From Citrobacter sp. R56 (GTDB lineage: Bacteria > Pseudomonadota > Gammaproteobacteria > Enterobacterales > Enterobacteriaceae), in NCBI RefSeq assembly GCF_016811995.1, contig NZ_CP069159.1, positions 2,790,001 through 2,854,000 on the forward strand: 64,000 nt of DNA, in the 5' to 3' direction. Below the pieces are notes generated by a model. The model made no database searches, was not told the DNA's origin, and worked only from the letters and a program-made list of their open reading frames with translations. The translations under genes were made by a program, and so were the position numbers. Shown here piece after piece: positions 27,027-36,530 of the stretch; the first letter of the stretch is position 1, and each line of letters starts with the position of its first letter.

Positions 27027-28268
27027 TTAGTTTGCCGCGTCGTTCAGTACACGATCAAACTTGTCAATCGGGCAGAATCCATTCGAATCTATCTGGCACC
27101 CTTTAAGCTCCAGCGTCACACGCTGCGCCGGTGATTTTAGCGTCAGAACTTCCGCATTACGCAACTGCTGCGAACTCTGGTACACATACTCGATTTTCAT
27201 CAGATCGCGATTGGCTTTACTGTCATGCCAGCGCTGGAACACGATCTTACCGCCAATCGGCGTACGCTCATTCTGGTTATGTAACTGATACGGTTTGAAA
27301 TCCAGTGCGGTCAATAGCGACGCGATGTTTGAGTCATGACCGACCAGTACGGTGATTTTCGGCGCGCTGCTGCGCTCGCTCACCAGTGCTTTATCAATGT
27401 ATTTCACCAGCGGTTGGGCCACATTACGCGCCACCTCGCCCGAGGTAAACAGGCTATCCTGATAACCGTTTTTCAGTTTCGACAGCACTTTCCATTGCTG
27501 GTCGGTTTTAATCTCGCCCCAGGCCACCTGATCCATTGGGAACCCTTCGTAATACTGCAGCGTAAAGGCATCGACCAGCGAATTCCCCACCTTCAATGGA
27601 CCTGACACGCCAGGTTCTTGTTGGTATTTCGCGCTAAAACTGTCTTTGGCGTCGAGAAGCGAGCACTGCTGTTTTTCTTTGCAGGACGGCGAGTCTTTGT
27701 AGTTCGTCATCTGCTCCAGCAACTGATAGCTCTCATTAAGATGCATCTGGCTGCGCTCTTTCTCCATCGCGAGAACCGCCTTCTCGCTAAACGCCGCGGA
27801 ATCATCGGTGATCACCGGATTAAAGGTCGGGTCCATGGTGCCCATTTTTTCCTGATGGTGTACAGGAATGTCGCACCCCGGGAATGCCCCGGTGATAAAG
27901 AACTGCGCCGTCGCCACCGTGCGTTGCAGGCTGTTAGCATAGGTGTAGACCGCATCCGGCGCCGGGCATTCGCCTGACTTCACCATCCCCTGCTCTGCCA
28001 GCCACTCGCGCATATAGTGGCCCATATACACTTCCAGTATTCCACCTTTGGTGGTGAGCTGACCGCCTGGTACATCCCATTCAGGCCACTTATTTGGCGT
28101 AGATTGTTCAAGGACGCTGCCATTATTGGCCAACGGCGCGCGCAGGTTATGTCGGCTCATCATTAACACTTGTTGCAGTTGATAACCTTCCGGCGTGGTC
28201 TGCGCCTGCGCGAAACCAGACACCAATAAAAGCCCTGCCACACTTGTCGCGAGTAACGTTCTATTCAT
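27027..28268 (-). CDS. agp: Agp, periplasmic glucose-1-phosphatase
   Basis: 413 residues with a signal peptide ending at FAQA. Histidine acid phosphatase: the catalytic motif is SRHNLRAPL (38-46) and the proton-donor motif is VGHDSNIA in the C-terminal third. It hydrolyses glucose 1-phosphate in the periplasm so that the sugar can be used as carbon source. It faces yccJ and sits next to the scs region, as in Salmonella. Confidence 0.97.
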   Translation of the reverse strand: MNRTLLATSVAGLLLVSGFAQAQTTPEGYQLQQVLMMSRHNLRAPLANNGSVLEQSTPNKWPEWDVPGGQLTTKGGILEVYMGHYMREWLAEQGMVKSGECPAPDAVYTYANSLQRTVATAQFFITGAFPGCDIPVHHQEKMGTMDPTFNPVITDDSAAFSEKAVLAMEKERSQMHLNESYQLLEQMTNYKDSPSCKEKQQCSLLDAKDSFSAKYQQEPGVSGPLKVGNSLVDAFTLQYYEGFPMDQVAWGEIKTDQQWKVLSKLKNGYQDSLFTSGEVARNVAQPLVKYIDKALVSERSSAPKITVLVGHDSNIASLLTALDFKPYQLHNQNERTPIGGKIVFQRWHDSKANRDLMKIEYVYQSSQQLRNAEVLTLKSPAQRVTLELKGCQIDSNGFCPIDKFDRVLNDAAN

Positions 28269-28355
28269 CCCTACAACCTCTTGTTGTTATCAAATTTTTC
28301 TAAGTGTGACAGAAATATGACATTTTTCCGGGAACGCTTTCGCAAAACGGAAGAT

Positions 28356-29066
28356 TTACCGCAGCGCGGTAATGCCAAAATGAATCTGGAGTTTGCGGAT
28401 ACCCAACGGCGTAAAGGTGACCTGGCGGCTACCGGTCGTGGTTGTGATCCATCGCTGTTGCTCGAAATGGGTCAACAGGGCGGCGCCGAGTACCCCCCCG
28501 GTGTGGTAGCGCCGTTCGCTCCAGTCCAGACAGCCGCAGCACCGCTTTCTGCGCGACACGCCAGCGCCGACCTCAATGCCTATTTCGGCGAGTTTGTCCT
28601 GTCCCAGCGGCGTTAACGCATCGCCCTCTGTCGTTATCCATTGTCGGGAAATCAGGGTGTCAAAAAGCATGACGGCGATTTCTCCGGCAAGATGGTCATA
28701 GCAGGTGCGGGCATGGCGTAACCGGAGCGGCGTAGAAATTTTACGGGATGTGGAAGAGGCCCACGCCACCCCCATTAACCGTTCCAGTAATTGCGCGATC
28801 TCGTTGCTTGCCAGGCGAAAATAGCGATGTCGCCCCTGAGCCAGCGAGATAACAAATCGCTGCTCACATAAGCGCGACAGATGCGCGCTGGCGGTGGAGG
28901 CCGAAACATCCGCCACCGCGCTGAGTTCCGTCGCCGTCCACGCGCGCCCATCCATTAAGGCGCTCAACATGCGTGAGCGCGATTTATCCGCCATCACCGC
29001 AGCGGTCAGCGCCATCCTTGACTCGAGTTCGAACTCCTCTTCATTTTCTGAAATAAACAACGTCAT
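28356..29066 (-). CDS. ArsR-like winged-helix regulator
   Basis: 236 residues from the ATG at 29066 (MTLFISENEEEFELES), which has AAGGA upstream; earlier starts add 55 poorly coding residues. The HTH region is at about 15-95: MADKSRSRMLSALMDGRAWT, then VADVSASTASAHLSRLCEQ and GRHRYFRLA, the ArsR fold. A long C-terminal half contains RRKRCCGCLDWSERRYH, so metal or redox sensing is possible. It lies downstream of the TSUP transporter on the same strand, its likely partner. Ligand unknown. Confidence 0.85.
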   Translation of the reverse strand: MTLFISENEEEFELESRMALTAAVMADKSRSRMLSALMDGRAWTATELSAVADVSASTASAHLSRLCEQRFVISLAQGRHRYFRLASNEIAQLLERLMGVAWASSTSRKISTPLRLRHARTCYDHLAGEIAVMLFDTLISRQWITTEGDALTPLGQDKLAEIGIEVGAGVSRRKRCCGCLDWSERRYHTGGVLGAALLTHFEQQRWITTTTGSRQVTFTPLGIRKLQIHFGITALR

Positions 29067-29258
29067 ACGATCCTTTTTAACCTGACACCGTGCGTTTAAG
29101 ACCGGAATATTCGGGTCGACCACCGGGTTTGGCCTCCCTCCGGGAACCAAATCCCGGTGTTTCCCCTCATTCATTGGCTTATGTAAACGGTGTGACTCAT
29201 TAACCCGGATAATCTGCATTGACCCTGGCACGGAATCCCCGCAAAGTCACGATGGCGC

Positions 29259-30014
29259 TTATACTGCACGAAGTATCATTTCAAGCCCCAACCCCATCAG
29301 GCAGAGTAAAAAGCAGCGTTTAAACACTAACGGTGATATCACCCGGCGCACACGGGTGCCGATCCACTGACCGACGAGCGCGGGAATAATGGCGAATGCA
29401 GATAAAGTGACCGACTGAACCGGCAGCGCGCCGTGCCACCACAAGCCGAGCGCTAATGCCAGCGTCGAGAAGGTGAAAGAGATGCCCAACGCCTGTACCA
29501 GCTCCTCTTTCTCAAAGCCGAGGGACTGGATCCACGGCACCGCGGGCATCACGAAAACACCGGTGCCACCGGTCAGCAACCCTGTCACTACCCCCACCAT
29601 CATCGAGACCGGTTTTTCACGTTGCGGATCGACCCGGATTCGTTTCCCGGCCAGCGTCCACAGCGCGTAAAGAATCAGCGCGATGCCAAGCGCCAGTTGA
29701 GTACGCCGGGTGTCGCCGCCTGCAATCCAGACGCTGGCAAGCAATGTGGCGACGACGACCATCGAAAGCATCGGCCAGAGACGTTTCAGCAGTGTCCGGG
29801 TATTGCCGCCACCGCCGAACTGAAACAGATTGCTGATCAGTGAAGGTAACAGCAGCATCGCGGCGGCGGCGACCGGGGAGACCAGCGCCCCCAAGATCCC
29901 CATCGCTACGGTGGGAAGCCCCATACCGGTGACGCCTTTCACCATCCCCGCCAGCACAAAGGTAGCGGTAATCATCAACATCAGGTAAAGCCCAGACTCC
30001 CAGAATACGACCAT
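29259..30014 (-). CDS. TSUP (TauE/SafE) family transporter
   Basis: 251 residues, about eight hydrophobic helices, with the family pattern GMVKGVTGMGLPTVAMGILG near the start and VTGLLTGGTGVFVMPAVPWI at the middle. TSUP proteins move sulfite, sulfonates and other small organic anions; substrate here unknown. It lies 192 bases before the ArsR-like gene and after scsD on the same strand. Confidence 0.9.
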   Translation of the reverse strand: MVVFWESGLYLMLMITATFVLAGMVKGVTGMGLPTVAMGILGALVSPVAAAAMLLLPSLISNLFQFGGGGNTRTLLKRLWPMLSMVVVATLLASVWIAGGDTRRTQLALGIALILYALWTLAGKRIRVDPQREKPVSMMVGVVTGLLTGGTGVFVMPAVPWIQSLGFEKEELVQALGISFTFSTLALALGLWWHGALPVQSVTLSAFAIIPALVGQWIGTRVRRVISPLVFKRCFLLCLMGLGLEMILRAV

Positions 30015-30172
30015 ACGTTGTCCTCCCGAAAAAAGCCGATACGCGATGTTGTCCGTTATTCTCAGGGCTTGCTTCGTTGGGGAGCGAAATATGGCTTCCG
30101 GGGATGAGCCGTTGAAGAGTCTGGCTGAAAGGCGGCAGGCACGGAAAAATGCCGGGTTTCCCCGGCACAGTT

Positions 30173-30679
30173 TCAGAACGCGTTAGCCCACCAGAGTCGA
30201 AGTTTCATCCCCCAGTAGCTGGTCCAGCCGCTGGTGGTAGACACTACCTCCCCCTTTGAGACGATCACCAGCGTCGGCGTTACGCTGATTTCCCAGCGTC
30301 GGGATATCTCGCCGCTCGCATCATTGATCACGGGGAAAGTGACATTTTTGCGCGTCAGCCAGCGGGAGACGTCGGACTCGCTACCAGAGCGTAGCGCAAT
30401 GGTCATCACGTTTACCCCTTCCTGGTGAAGCCGCGCGACGTCTGGGGTCGTGAAACGACACACGCCGCACCAGCTTGCCCAAAAATAGAGCAAGACCGGT
30501 TTCTCTTCGCTGAGTTTCCCCAGGGTGACGGTTTCCCCGTCCACCGTTTGCAGCGGCGTGCTGTCAAAAGAGGGCGGGACCTGTGGCGCACGCCAGGCAT
30601 CGACCAGCACCGTGACGACAACCAGCAGCGCCAGCAAGATGAGCCCTTCACGCAGCCAGCGCCGTAACTTACTGACCAT
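30173..30679 (-). CDS. scsD: ScsD, membrane-anchored thioredoxin-like protein
   Basis: 168 residues. One N-terminal membrane helix (LILLALLVVVTVLVDA) anchors a periplasmic TlpA-like thioredoxin domain with active site CGVC at 71-74 in ASWCGVCRF. Part of the Scs copper-tolerance and redox system. Its start overlaps the end of scsC by 11 bases, indicating coupled translation. Confidence 0.93.
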   Translation of the reverse strand: MVSKLRRWLREGLILLALLVVVTVLVDAWRAPQVPPSFDSTPLQTVDGETVTLGKLSEEKPVLLYFWASWCGVCRFTTPDVARLHQEGVNVMTIALRSGSESDVSRWLTRKNVTFPVINDASGEISRRWEISVTPTLVIVSKGEVVSTTSGWTSYWGMKLRLWWANAF

Positions 30680-31292
30680 TGGCCGCCGCCAGTTTCTCTT
30701 TGACGACCTCTTCCAGCGTCTCCCAGGGCACGGCGCCAGGGATCATTTCATCCCCGATGATGGTCGCGGGCGTCCCCTGAACCCCCACCAGCCGGGCAAG
30801 TTGCAGGTTGGTGCTCAAGGTCTCATTGCTTTTTTCATCCAGCGTCACCGCTGTCGCACCGGATTTTTCCTGCGCCTGGGCAATGCTGGCGGCGGTGTGA
30901 TACCCCCGTTTCTGCATTAGTTTTTCATGCAGCGCCTGGAACTGTGCAGGATGTTCGCGCCAGGTCGTCAGTGCCGTTCGCGCCGACAGGACCGAGCTTT
31001 CCCCCTTAAAAGGCAAAGGCTTAATCACCACTGCAACCTGAGGGTATTTCTGCACAATCTTTTCCAGCATCGGATCAAGCTGTTTGCAGTAAGGGCAGTT
31101 GTAGTCCGTAAAGTTGATGAGCGTCAGCGTCGCCTTTTTCGCGCCAATGCGCGGACTGGCAGGATCGTTAAATAACGCTTCCTGAATCAGCGCTTCGATC
31201 TGTTTTTCCTGCTCTGGGGTAAACGGTGCCGCCTCTTGCGCCAGACTCAGACCAGAAAACAGGGTGAAGAACAGAACAATCAGGTATTTCAT
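30669..31292 (-). CDS. scsC: ScsC, periplasmic DsbA-like thioredoxin-fold protein
   Basis: 207 residues with a signal peptide ending near SLAQE. The DsbA/DsbG-like fold has a CPYC active site at 66-69 and a cis-Pro region in GVQGTPATI. In Salmonella and Proteus ScsC is kept reduced by ScsB and acts as reductase/isomerase and copper-binding protein. It overlaps scsB by 4 bases (ATGA). Confidence 0.95.
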   Translation of the reverse strand: MKYLIVLFFTLFSGLSLAQEAAPFTPEQEKQIEALIQEALFNDPASPRIGAKKATLTLINFTDYNCPYCKQLDPMLEKIVQKYPQVAVVIKPLPFKGESSVLSARTALTTWREHPAQFQALHEKLMQKRGYHTAASIAQAQEKSGATAVTLDEKSNETLSTNLQLARLVGVQGTPATIIGDEMIPGAVPWETLEEVVKEKLAAANGQ

Positions 31293-33175
31293 GGCATAAC
31301 TCCTTTTGCGTTTACCAGCGTTTGCAGGACCATGTCCTGAGTCAGTAAGGTGGGTAACGCCTGACCTTCCGGTATTCCGGGGCCATAAATTTGGTTAAAG
31401 GGCACGGCGACGCGGCCACGTTTTTTCAGAAAATCAGACAGCTCAGCGGAAGGCAGCGTCCAGTCGCCGCGCAGGGCGACAACATCCTGCTGTTGCAGCG
31501 CCTTCTGCACCGCCTCTTTCTGCAATACGTTGTATTTATTGACCTTGCAGGTGATGCACCAGTCGGCGGTGACGTCGATAAACACTCGTTTGTTTTGTGC
31601 CAGCGCCTGCTGAATGGCCTGCTCGCTCAGGGGCTGCCAGACCACGCTCTCTTTTGCCGGAGCGGGAGTGGAGAATCCCAAATGCGGCAGCAGAAGCGTT
31701 GCCAGCCAGATTGCGGATCCCAGCATCATCAAACCCAGCAGGCGTCGTAGCCCGTTCATCCAGCGACCGGGACGGGGCAAACTCAGCGCCAGGCCGGGGC
31801 GCAGCGCGACCAGCAACCACGGCACGCTCATCCCTAATCCAAGCGCGAGAAACAGTCCCCACAGCGTCGGAAGCGATGCGGTCAGCGCCACCGCCACAGC
31901 GGTACCGAGGAACGGCGCGCTACACGGCGTCGCCAGCAGAGTGGCAAACGCCCCCTGCCAGAAGTGGCCGGACATCCCGTTCCCGCCCTGAGTCGCCAGC
32001 CGGGTTGTCATTGCCGAAGGAAGCCGGAATTCAAACAGTCCAAACAGGCTCGCGCTGAAGGTCAGCATCACCACCACCATGACGCCAATAAACCACGGAT
32101 TCTGGAACTGAATACCCCAGCCGAGCGCCTGATTCGTCAACCGCAGCACGGTCATCAGCAGCGCCAGCGCCATGAAAGAGGTGATAATTCCCGCCACCGA
32201 CGCGAGGAATTGCCGCCGCACCTGTTGTCGGTTTTTCTCCTCCACCAGCAATACGGAGCCGAGTTTCATCCCCAGCACGGGCAACACGCAGGGCATCAAA
32301 TTGAGAATTAGCCCCCCCAGTAACGCCATCAGAACCACTTGCCAGAGCGGCAAGGCTGCGCTTTCTGTCACTGGCGCAGGGGCGCTACCCACCGAGAGCG
32401 TACTCTCCTGCGCGATTCCTTCATTGGCCAATACCAGCGTGACTGTCTTACCGCGGAGATCAGGAGCCCCCTCTCCCCAGCTATCGCGGACAGGGATCGT
32501 CGCCTGTAATGTCGTCCCCGCAATCTGGAATTGAGGTTTACCGATTTCCGCGTCATCGACCGTATCGAGATATAACCCAGGGGTTGACCAGCCTCCCGCA
32601 CGCTCGGCTTCAACCACCAGCTCCCCGGCGCGCGCGCCAACGGTAATGGAATCGGTCAGTCCCTGAGACAGAGGGACTCGCCCCATCGCCTGGGCAAAGT
32701 CATGCGCAAAGGTCGCATCCTGGTGGGACGGTGACACGGAAAACGCATAATCGGTCAGCAAACAAACGTTGCTGCACGTCGAAAGCGTCAGAATGCCCTC
32801 GATTTTCTCCGGCGCTTTTCCCCGAATCACCAACGGGAAGCTGACCTGGTCGTGATACCCCTGAGTGGTCAGATTCGCCACCTCAAAACGCGAAGGCGTT
32901 GGCCAGAACCAGTCGACGTCGGGCATCTCCCCCTTCCAGGTAATCGCAGGAGCAACCCCTCCCTCCCCGGGCGAGCGCCAGTAGGTCTTCCAGCCGTTTT
33001 CCAGCTTTACCTCCAGCAACAACCGGGTTTCGCCCTGCGTGGTGGTATCGGCACGCAGTTGCACACGGGCATGGTCATTCTCTGGTGAACGCAGCCAGCC
33101 GTCGTCTGCCGCCCAGGATATGGGCAGCCATAGCAATAACAGACAGAACAGCATCTGCCTGAAAACAAGAATCAT
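31289..33175 (-). CDS. scsB: ScsB, DsbD-like transmembrane electron carrier
   Basis: 628 residues. A signal peptide and immunoglobulin-like N-terminal domain precede eight membrane helices that hold the two membrane cysteines in NLMPCVLPVLG and ATPCSAPFLG. A C-terminal thioredoxin domain has WCITCK. It moves electrons from cytoplasmic thioredoxin to ScsC. It is 48 bases after scsA and overlaps scsC. Confidence 0.96.
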   Translation of the reverse strand: MILVFRQMLFCLLLLWLPISWAADDGWLRSPENDHARVQLRADTTTQGETRLLLEVKLENGWKTYWRSPGEGGVAPAITWKGEMPDVDWFWPTPSRFEVANLTTQGYHDQVSFPLVIRGKAPEKIEGILTLSTCSNVCLLTDYAFSVSPSHQDATFAHDFAQAMGRVPLSQGLTDSITVGARAGELVVEAERAGGWSTPGLYLDTVDDAEIGKPQFQIAGTTLQATIPVRDSWGEGAPDLRGKTVTLVLANEGIAQESTLSVGSAPAPVTESAALPLWQVVLMALLGGLILNLMPCVLPVLGMKLGSVLLVEEKNRQQVRRQFLASVAGIITSFMALALLMTVLRLTNQALGWGIQFQNPWFIGVMVVVMLTFSASLFGLFEFRLPSAMTTRLATQGGNGMSGHFWQGAFATLLATPCSAPFLGTAVAVALTASLPTLWGLFLALGLGMSVPWLLVALRPGLALSLPRPGRWMNGLRRLLGLMMLGSAIWLATLLLPHLGFSTPAPAKESVVWQPLSEQAIQQALAQNKRVFIDVTADWCITCKVNKYNVLQKEAVQKALQQQDVVALRGDWTLPSAELSDFLKKRGRVAVPFNQIYGPGIPEGQALPTLLTQDMVLQTLVNAKGVMP

Positions 33176-33223
33176 ATTTTTTCTCCATGAATAATTAACT
33201 TACCGTTAGCACTAACCGGTCTG

Positions 33224-33589
33224 TCATTCACGGAACACGCAAAAGCGTAGATGAACTCTGAGAGTGGGGGGCGAGATGGCTCGCGGAGGGAAAAACGGCA
33301 GGCGAATAACCCGCAGGGGTGCCAACAGAGCAAGGAGCAGGCAAAGGACCAGAATCGCCCCTTCGAACATCACGGGCGGCGACGCCAGCAGTGATTTTGC
33401 GCTCAGTTCGCAGGGTGTAACTGTAGACGTGACCTCTTCGGACGGCGCATCCGGCACAACGGCCACGACGGTCGCGGCGGTTTCCATCTGCAACGCGTGC
33501 AGGCCCGCCATGCGCTGCGCGGTGCAAATCATCACCACGACACATGCCAGACACAGAAACCACCATCCCATCCGTTGTCGTTTCGCCAT
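33224..33589 (-). CDS. scsA: ScsA, small membrane protein of the Scs system
   Basis: 121 residues with two hydrophobic segments (WWFLCLACVVVMICTA and FEGAILVLCLLLALLAPL). ScsA suppresses copper sensitivity in Salmonella; its biochemical role is less clear. First gene of the scs group, 48 bases upstream of scsB. Sequence and order match the Salmonella locus. Confidence 0.9.
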   Translation of the reverse strand: MAKRQRMGWWFLCLACVVVMICTAQRMAGLHALQMETAATVVAVVPDAPSEEVTSTVTPCELSAKSLLASPPVMFEGAILVLCLLLALLAPLRVIRLPFFPPRAISPPTLRVHLRFCVFRE

Positions 33590-33615
33590 TACACCCTCAC
33601 TGATTGACGCGGGTT

Positions 33616-33643
33616 ATCTTAGCCCCTGGGGAGGTTTTGGCAA
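33616..33643 (-). promoter_or_regulatory. Candidate scsA promoter
   Basis: On the minus strand TTGCCA (33643-33638) and TAAGAT (33621-33616) are 16 bases apart, with a GC-rich spacer containing CCTCCCCAGGGG. The -10 ends 26 bases before the scsA ATG. A copper-dependent control site is possible but not identifiable by eye. Confidence 0.45.
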
Positions 33644-33846
33644 CCTTTGGGCTGTAAAGTTATGTCCACAGGCTGATTTCGCGCCCGCAATCCCCTTCAG
33701 AAACCCTGTTTCCGTGGAGTCATTTCATTCAGCAAAGTGATGTTTTGGCTGTTTGCAGACGCGTTTCTTAGGATTACCCTACACTTAACGGTGATGTCTT
33801 TTCAGGGGATTTCCTTTGCATGCCGTGATTTACGAGAGAGAACGCT

Positions 33847-34767
33847 ATGGAATTAAAGGATTATTACGCCATCATGGGCGTAAAACCGACGGACGATCTC
33901 AAGACTATCAAGACCGCCTATCGCCGACTGGCCCGCAAGTACCATCCTGATGTCAGCAAAGAACCCGATGCCGAAACCCGCTTTAAAGAGGTTGCTCAGG
34001 CGTGGGAAGTGCTCAGTGATGAACAGCGCCGGGCAGAATATGACCAGTTGTGGCAGCATCGCCACGATCCGCAATTTAACCGCTCATTCCAACAAGGCGA
34101 AAGCCAAAGCTACAACACTGAAGATTTCGACGATATTTTTTCGTCGATTTTTGGCCAGCACGCCCGACAGTCTCGCCAGCGCCCGGCAACCCGTGGGCAC
34201 GATATAGAGATTGAGGTGGCGATATTTCTCGAAGAAACCCTGACTGAACACTCGCGAACCCTCACTTATACAGTGCCGGTGTATAACGCACTGGGTCTTG
34301 TGGAGCGAGAAATCCCCAAAACGCTGAACGTAAAAATCCCGGCGGGTGTGGGAAATGGACAACGTATTCGTCTCAAAGGCCAGGGAACGCCAGGCGAAAA
34401 CGGCGGACCGAATGGCGATCTGTGGCTGGTTTTCCATATTGCGCCGCATCCTCTGTTTGATATCGTCAATCAGGATCTGGAGATCGTCCTGCCGCTGGCA
34501 CCGTGGGAGGCCGCACTGGGCGCCAAAGTCACCGTGCCGACGCTGAAGGAGAACATTTTGCTGACTATCCCGCCCGGCAGTCAGGCGGGACAGCGTTTGC
34601 GCATCAAAGGCAAAGGGCTGGTGAGCAAAAAGCAGACTGGCGACCTGTATGCGGTGATTAAGATTGTGATGCCGCCAAAACCGGATGCCGCCGCAGCAGC
34701 CCTCTGGCAACAACTGGCGCAGACACAAACGTCCTTTGAACCGCGCAAAGAGTGGGGGAAAGCATAA
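33847..34767 (+). CDS. cbpA: CbpA, DnaJ-like co-chaperone and nucleoid protein
   Basis: 306 residues. The J-domain spans 1-70 with HPD at 33-35 in KYHPDVSK. A Gly/Phe-poor linker and two beta-barrel substrate domains follow ([15 protein letters not shown] and [14 protein letters not shown]). It stimulates DnaK and binds curved DNA in stationary phase; CbpM inhibits it. Its stop codon overlaps the cbpM start by one base. Confidence 0.97.
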   Translation: MELKDYYAIMGVKPTDDLKTIKTAYRRLARKYHPDVSKEPDAETRFKEVAQAWEVLSDEQRRAEYDQLWQHRHDPQFNRSFQQGESQSYNTEDFDDIFSSIFGQHARQSRQRPATRGHDIEIEVAIFLEETLTEHSRTLTYTVPVYNALGLVEREIPKTLNVKIPAGVGNGQRIRLKGQGTPGENGGPNGDLWLVFHIAPHPLFDIVNQDLEIVLPLAPWEAALGAKVTVPTLKENILLTIPPGSQAGQRLRIKGKGLVSKKQTGDLYAVIKIVMPPKPDAAAAALWQQLAQTQTSFEPRKEWGKA

Positions 34768-35069
34768 TGGCGAACGTGACCGTCACCTTTACCATCACCG
34801 AATTTTGTCTGCATACCGGTGTGTCAGAAGAAGAACTTTACGAAATTGTGGGTCTGGGTGTGATTGAGCCTTACGAGCACAAAGCCGCCCCCTGGCAATT
34901 CGACGACCATGCCGCCGCTGTCGTGCGACGTGCCTTGCGGTTGCGTCACGAACTGGCGCTGGACTGGCCTGGCATTGCCGTTGCGCTCACCTTGCTGGAA
35001 GAAAATGCGCAATTAAGAGAGGAAAACCGATTGCTGCGCCAGAGACTTTCGCGCTTTATTACGCATCCA
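34767..35069 (+). CDS. cbpM: CbpM, CbpA inhibitor/modulator
   Basis: 101 residues from the ATG at 34767 ([18 protein letters not shown]), overlapping the cbpA stop by one base (TAATG); the frame closes at the TAA at 35070-35072. Matches E. coli CbpM in length. MerR-like helical N-terminus and a coiled C-terminal helix ([20 protein letters not shown]). It binds the CbpA J-domain and blocks DnaK stimulation. Confidence 0.95.
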
Positions 35070-35295
35070 TAACCCACAGATTTCCGTAATTAACCGGGGG
35101 CTGTAAATTGCCCCCAATATTTGCCAAAAATAAACAATCACCACCCGCCAAATAACACTTTATAGGTATAACGTGGCGCAATACGTTATTTCTCTGCGAC
35201 ACGAACCATTATCAGGATATAAATCAATTTTAGCCGTGGGGTTCCGCCGTAGCATAGTAGCATTATGGATGCACGTTCTGGGAAAGTGAGCGGTC

Positions 35296-36393
35296 ATGAG
35301 CGAGACGAAGAGAACACGCTGGCAACGCCGTCAGGGAACAACAGGCGGTAAATTACCGTGGAATGACTGGCGAAATGCCCTGACCTGGCGCAAAGCCACG
35401 CAATACCTGCTGCTGGCCATCAATATTTATATTGGCGTTAGTTTCTATTTCTGGGTCCGTTTTTATGAAACGGGCGGCGCCAGCATGTTTATTCCCAGGC
35501 CCGGCGGGATTGAAGGATGGTTACCTATCGCCGGGTTGATGAACGCCAGATACACCGTAGAAACGGGTTGGCTCCCCCCTATTCACGCGGCGTCCATGCT
35601 GCTGCTGGTGGCGTTCGTACTGATAAGCCTGCTGCTTAAAAAAGCATTCTGCTCATGGCTGTGCCCCGTGGGTACGCTATCGGAACTGCTCGGCAACCTG
35701 GGGATGAAATGCGTGGGACGTCAATTTACGCTCCCCCGCTGGCTGGATATTCCGTTACGCGGACTGAAATATGTGCTGTTAAGTTTTTTTCTGTATATCG
35801 CGCTTTCAATGCCAGCACAGGGAATTCAGCTCTTTCTCATGTCGCCTTACGGGATAATTATCGACGTTAAAATGCTCAATTTTTTCCGTCACATCGGTAT
35901 GGCAACTCTCGTTTGTGTGATTATTTTCGCCATCGCCAGCCTGTTTATTCGTAATGTCTGGTGTCGATATTTGTGCCCCTATGGTGCCTTACTTGGCCTT
36001 TTTTCTCTGTTATCCCCGTTTAAAATCCGTCGTAATGCCGACAGCTGTATTGATTGTGGGAAATGTGCCAAAAATTGCCCCTCCCAAATACCGGTAGACC
36101 GATTAATTCAGGTGAGAACGCTTGAATGTACTGGCTGTATGACGTGCGTTGAATCCTGCCCAGTCGCGTCGACACTGGTATTTTCAGTACGTACACCACC
36201 CGGAACACAAACCGTTCCACATCAGAAAACGCGCTGGCAGAACGGCCTCTCGGGGGCCACCATGACCGCACTGGTACTGGGGATCGTATTTGCCACGGTC
36301 GGTATCGCTATGCTGGCAGGTGTCTGGGAGAGTCCCGTTCCCGAACATCTCTATTTCCGGCTTATTCCGCAAGCAAACATGATTGGGCATTAA
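35296..36393 (+). CDS. yccM: YccM, NapH/NosR-like membrane 4Fe-4S protein
   Basis: 365 residues with about five membrane helices. Two CxxxCP motifs (CSWLCPVG near 118 and CRYLCPYG near 223) are followed by two ferredoxin clusters, CIDCGKCAKNCP and CTGCMTCVESCP. A quinol-linked electron transfer role is expected by analogy with NapH; partner unknown. In E. coli it lies beside torS; here no tor genes exist and cbpM is the upstream neighbour. Confidence 0.93.
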   Translation: MSETKRTRWQRRQGTTGGKLPWNDWRNALTWRKATQYLLLAINIYIGVSFYFWVRFYETGGASMFIPRPGGIEGWLPIAGLMNARYTVETGWLPPIHAASMLLLVAFVLISLLLKKAFCSWLCPVGTLSELLGNLGMKCVGRQFTLPRWLDIPLRGLKYVLLSFFLYIALSMPAQGIQLFLMSPYGIIIDVKMLNFFRHIGMATLVCVIIFAIASLFIRNVWCRYLCPYGALLGLFSLLSPFKIRRNADSCIDCGKCAKNCPSQIPVDRLIQVRTLECTGCMTCVESCPVASTLVFSVRTPPGTQTVPHQKTRWQNGLSGATMTALVLGIVFATVGIAMLAGVWESPVPEHLYFRLIPQANMIGH

Positions 36394-36426
36394 TTGAACG
36401 AAGCGGGCGATACACCAGGATAAAGC

Positions 36427-36449
36427 ATAACCCCTGCACCAGGGGTTAT
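36427..36449 (+). terminator. Perfect inverted repeat after yccM
   Basis: ATAACCCCTG, loop CAC, CAGGGGTTAT, with 10-base perfect arms 34 bases after the yccM stop. There is no T tract, so it may be an attenuating hairpin or operator rather than a strong terminator. Confidence 0.55.
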
Positions 36450-36530
36450 ACTCGCTGGCGGGAATTTTAGGGTTATCGATGCTATACTTGGGAGCACTTG
36501 CGGGTGGTTTAAAAAAGGGAAGTTACCAGC

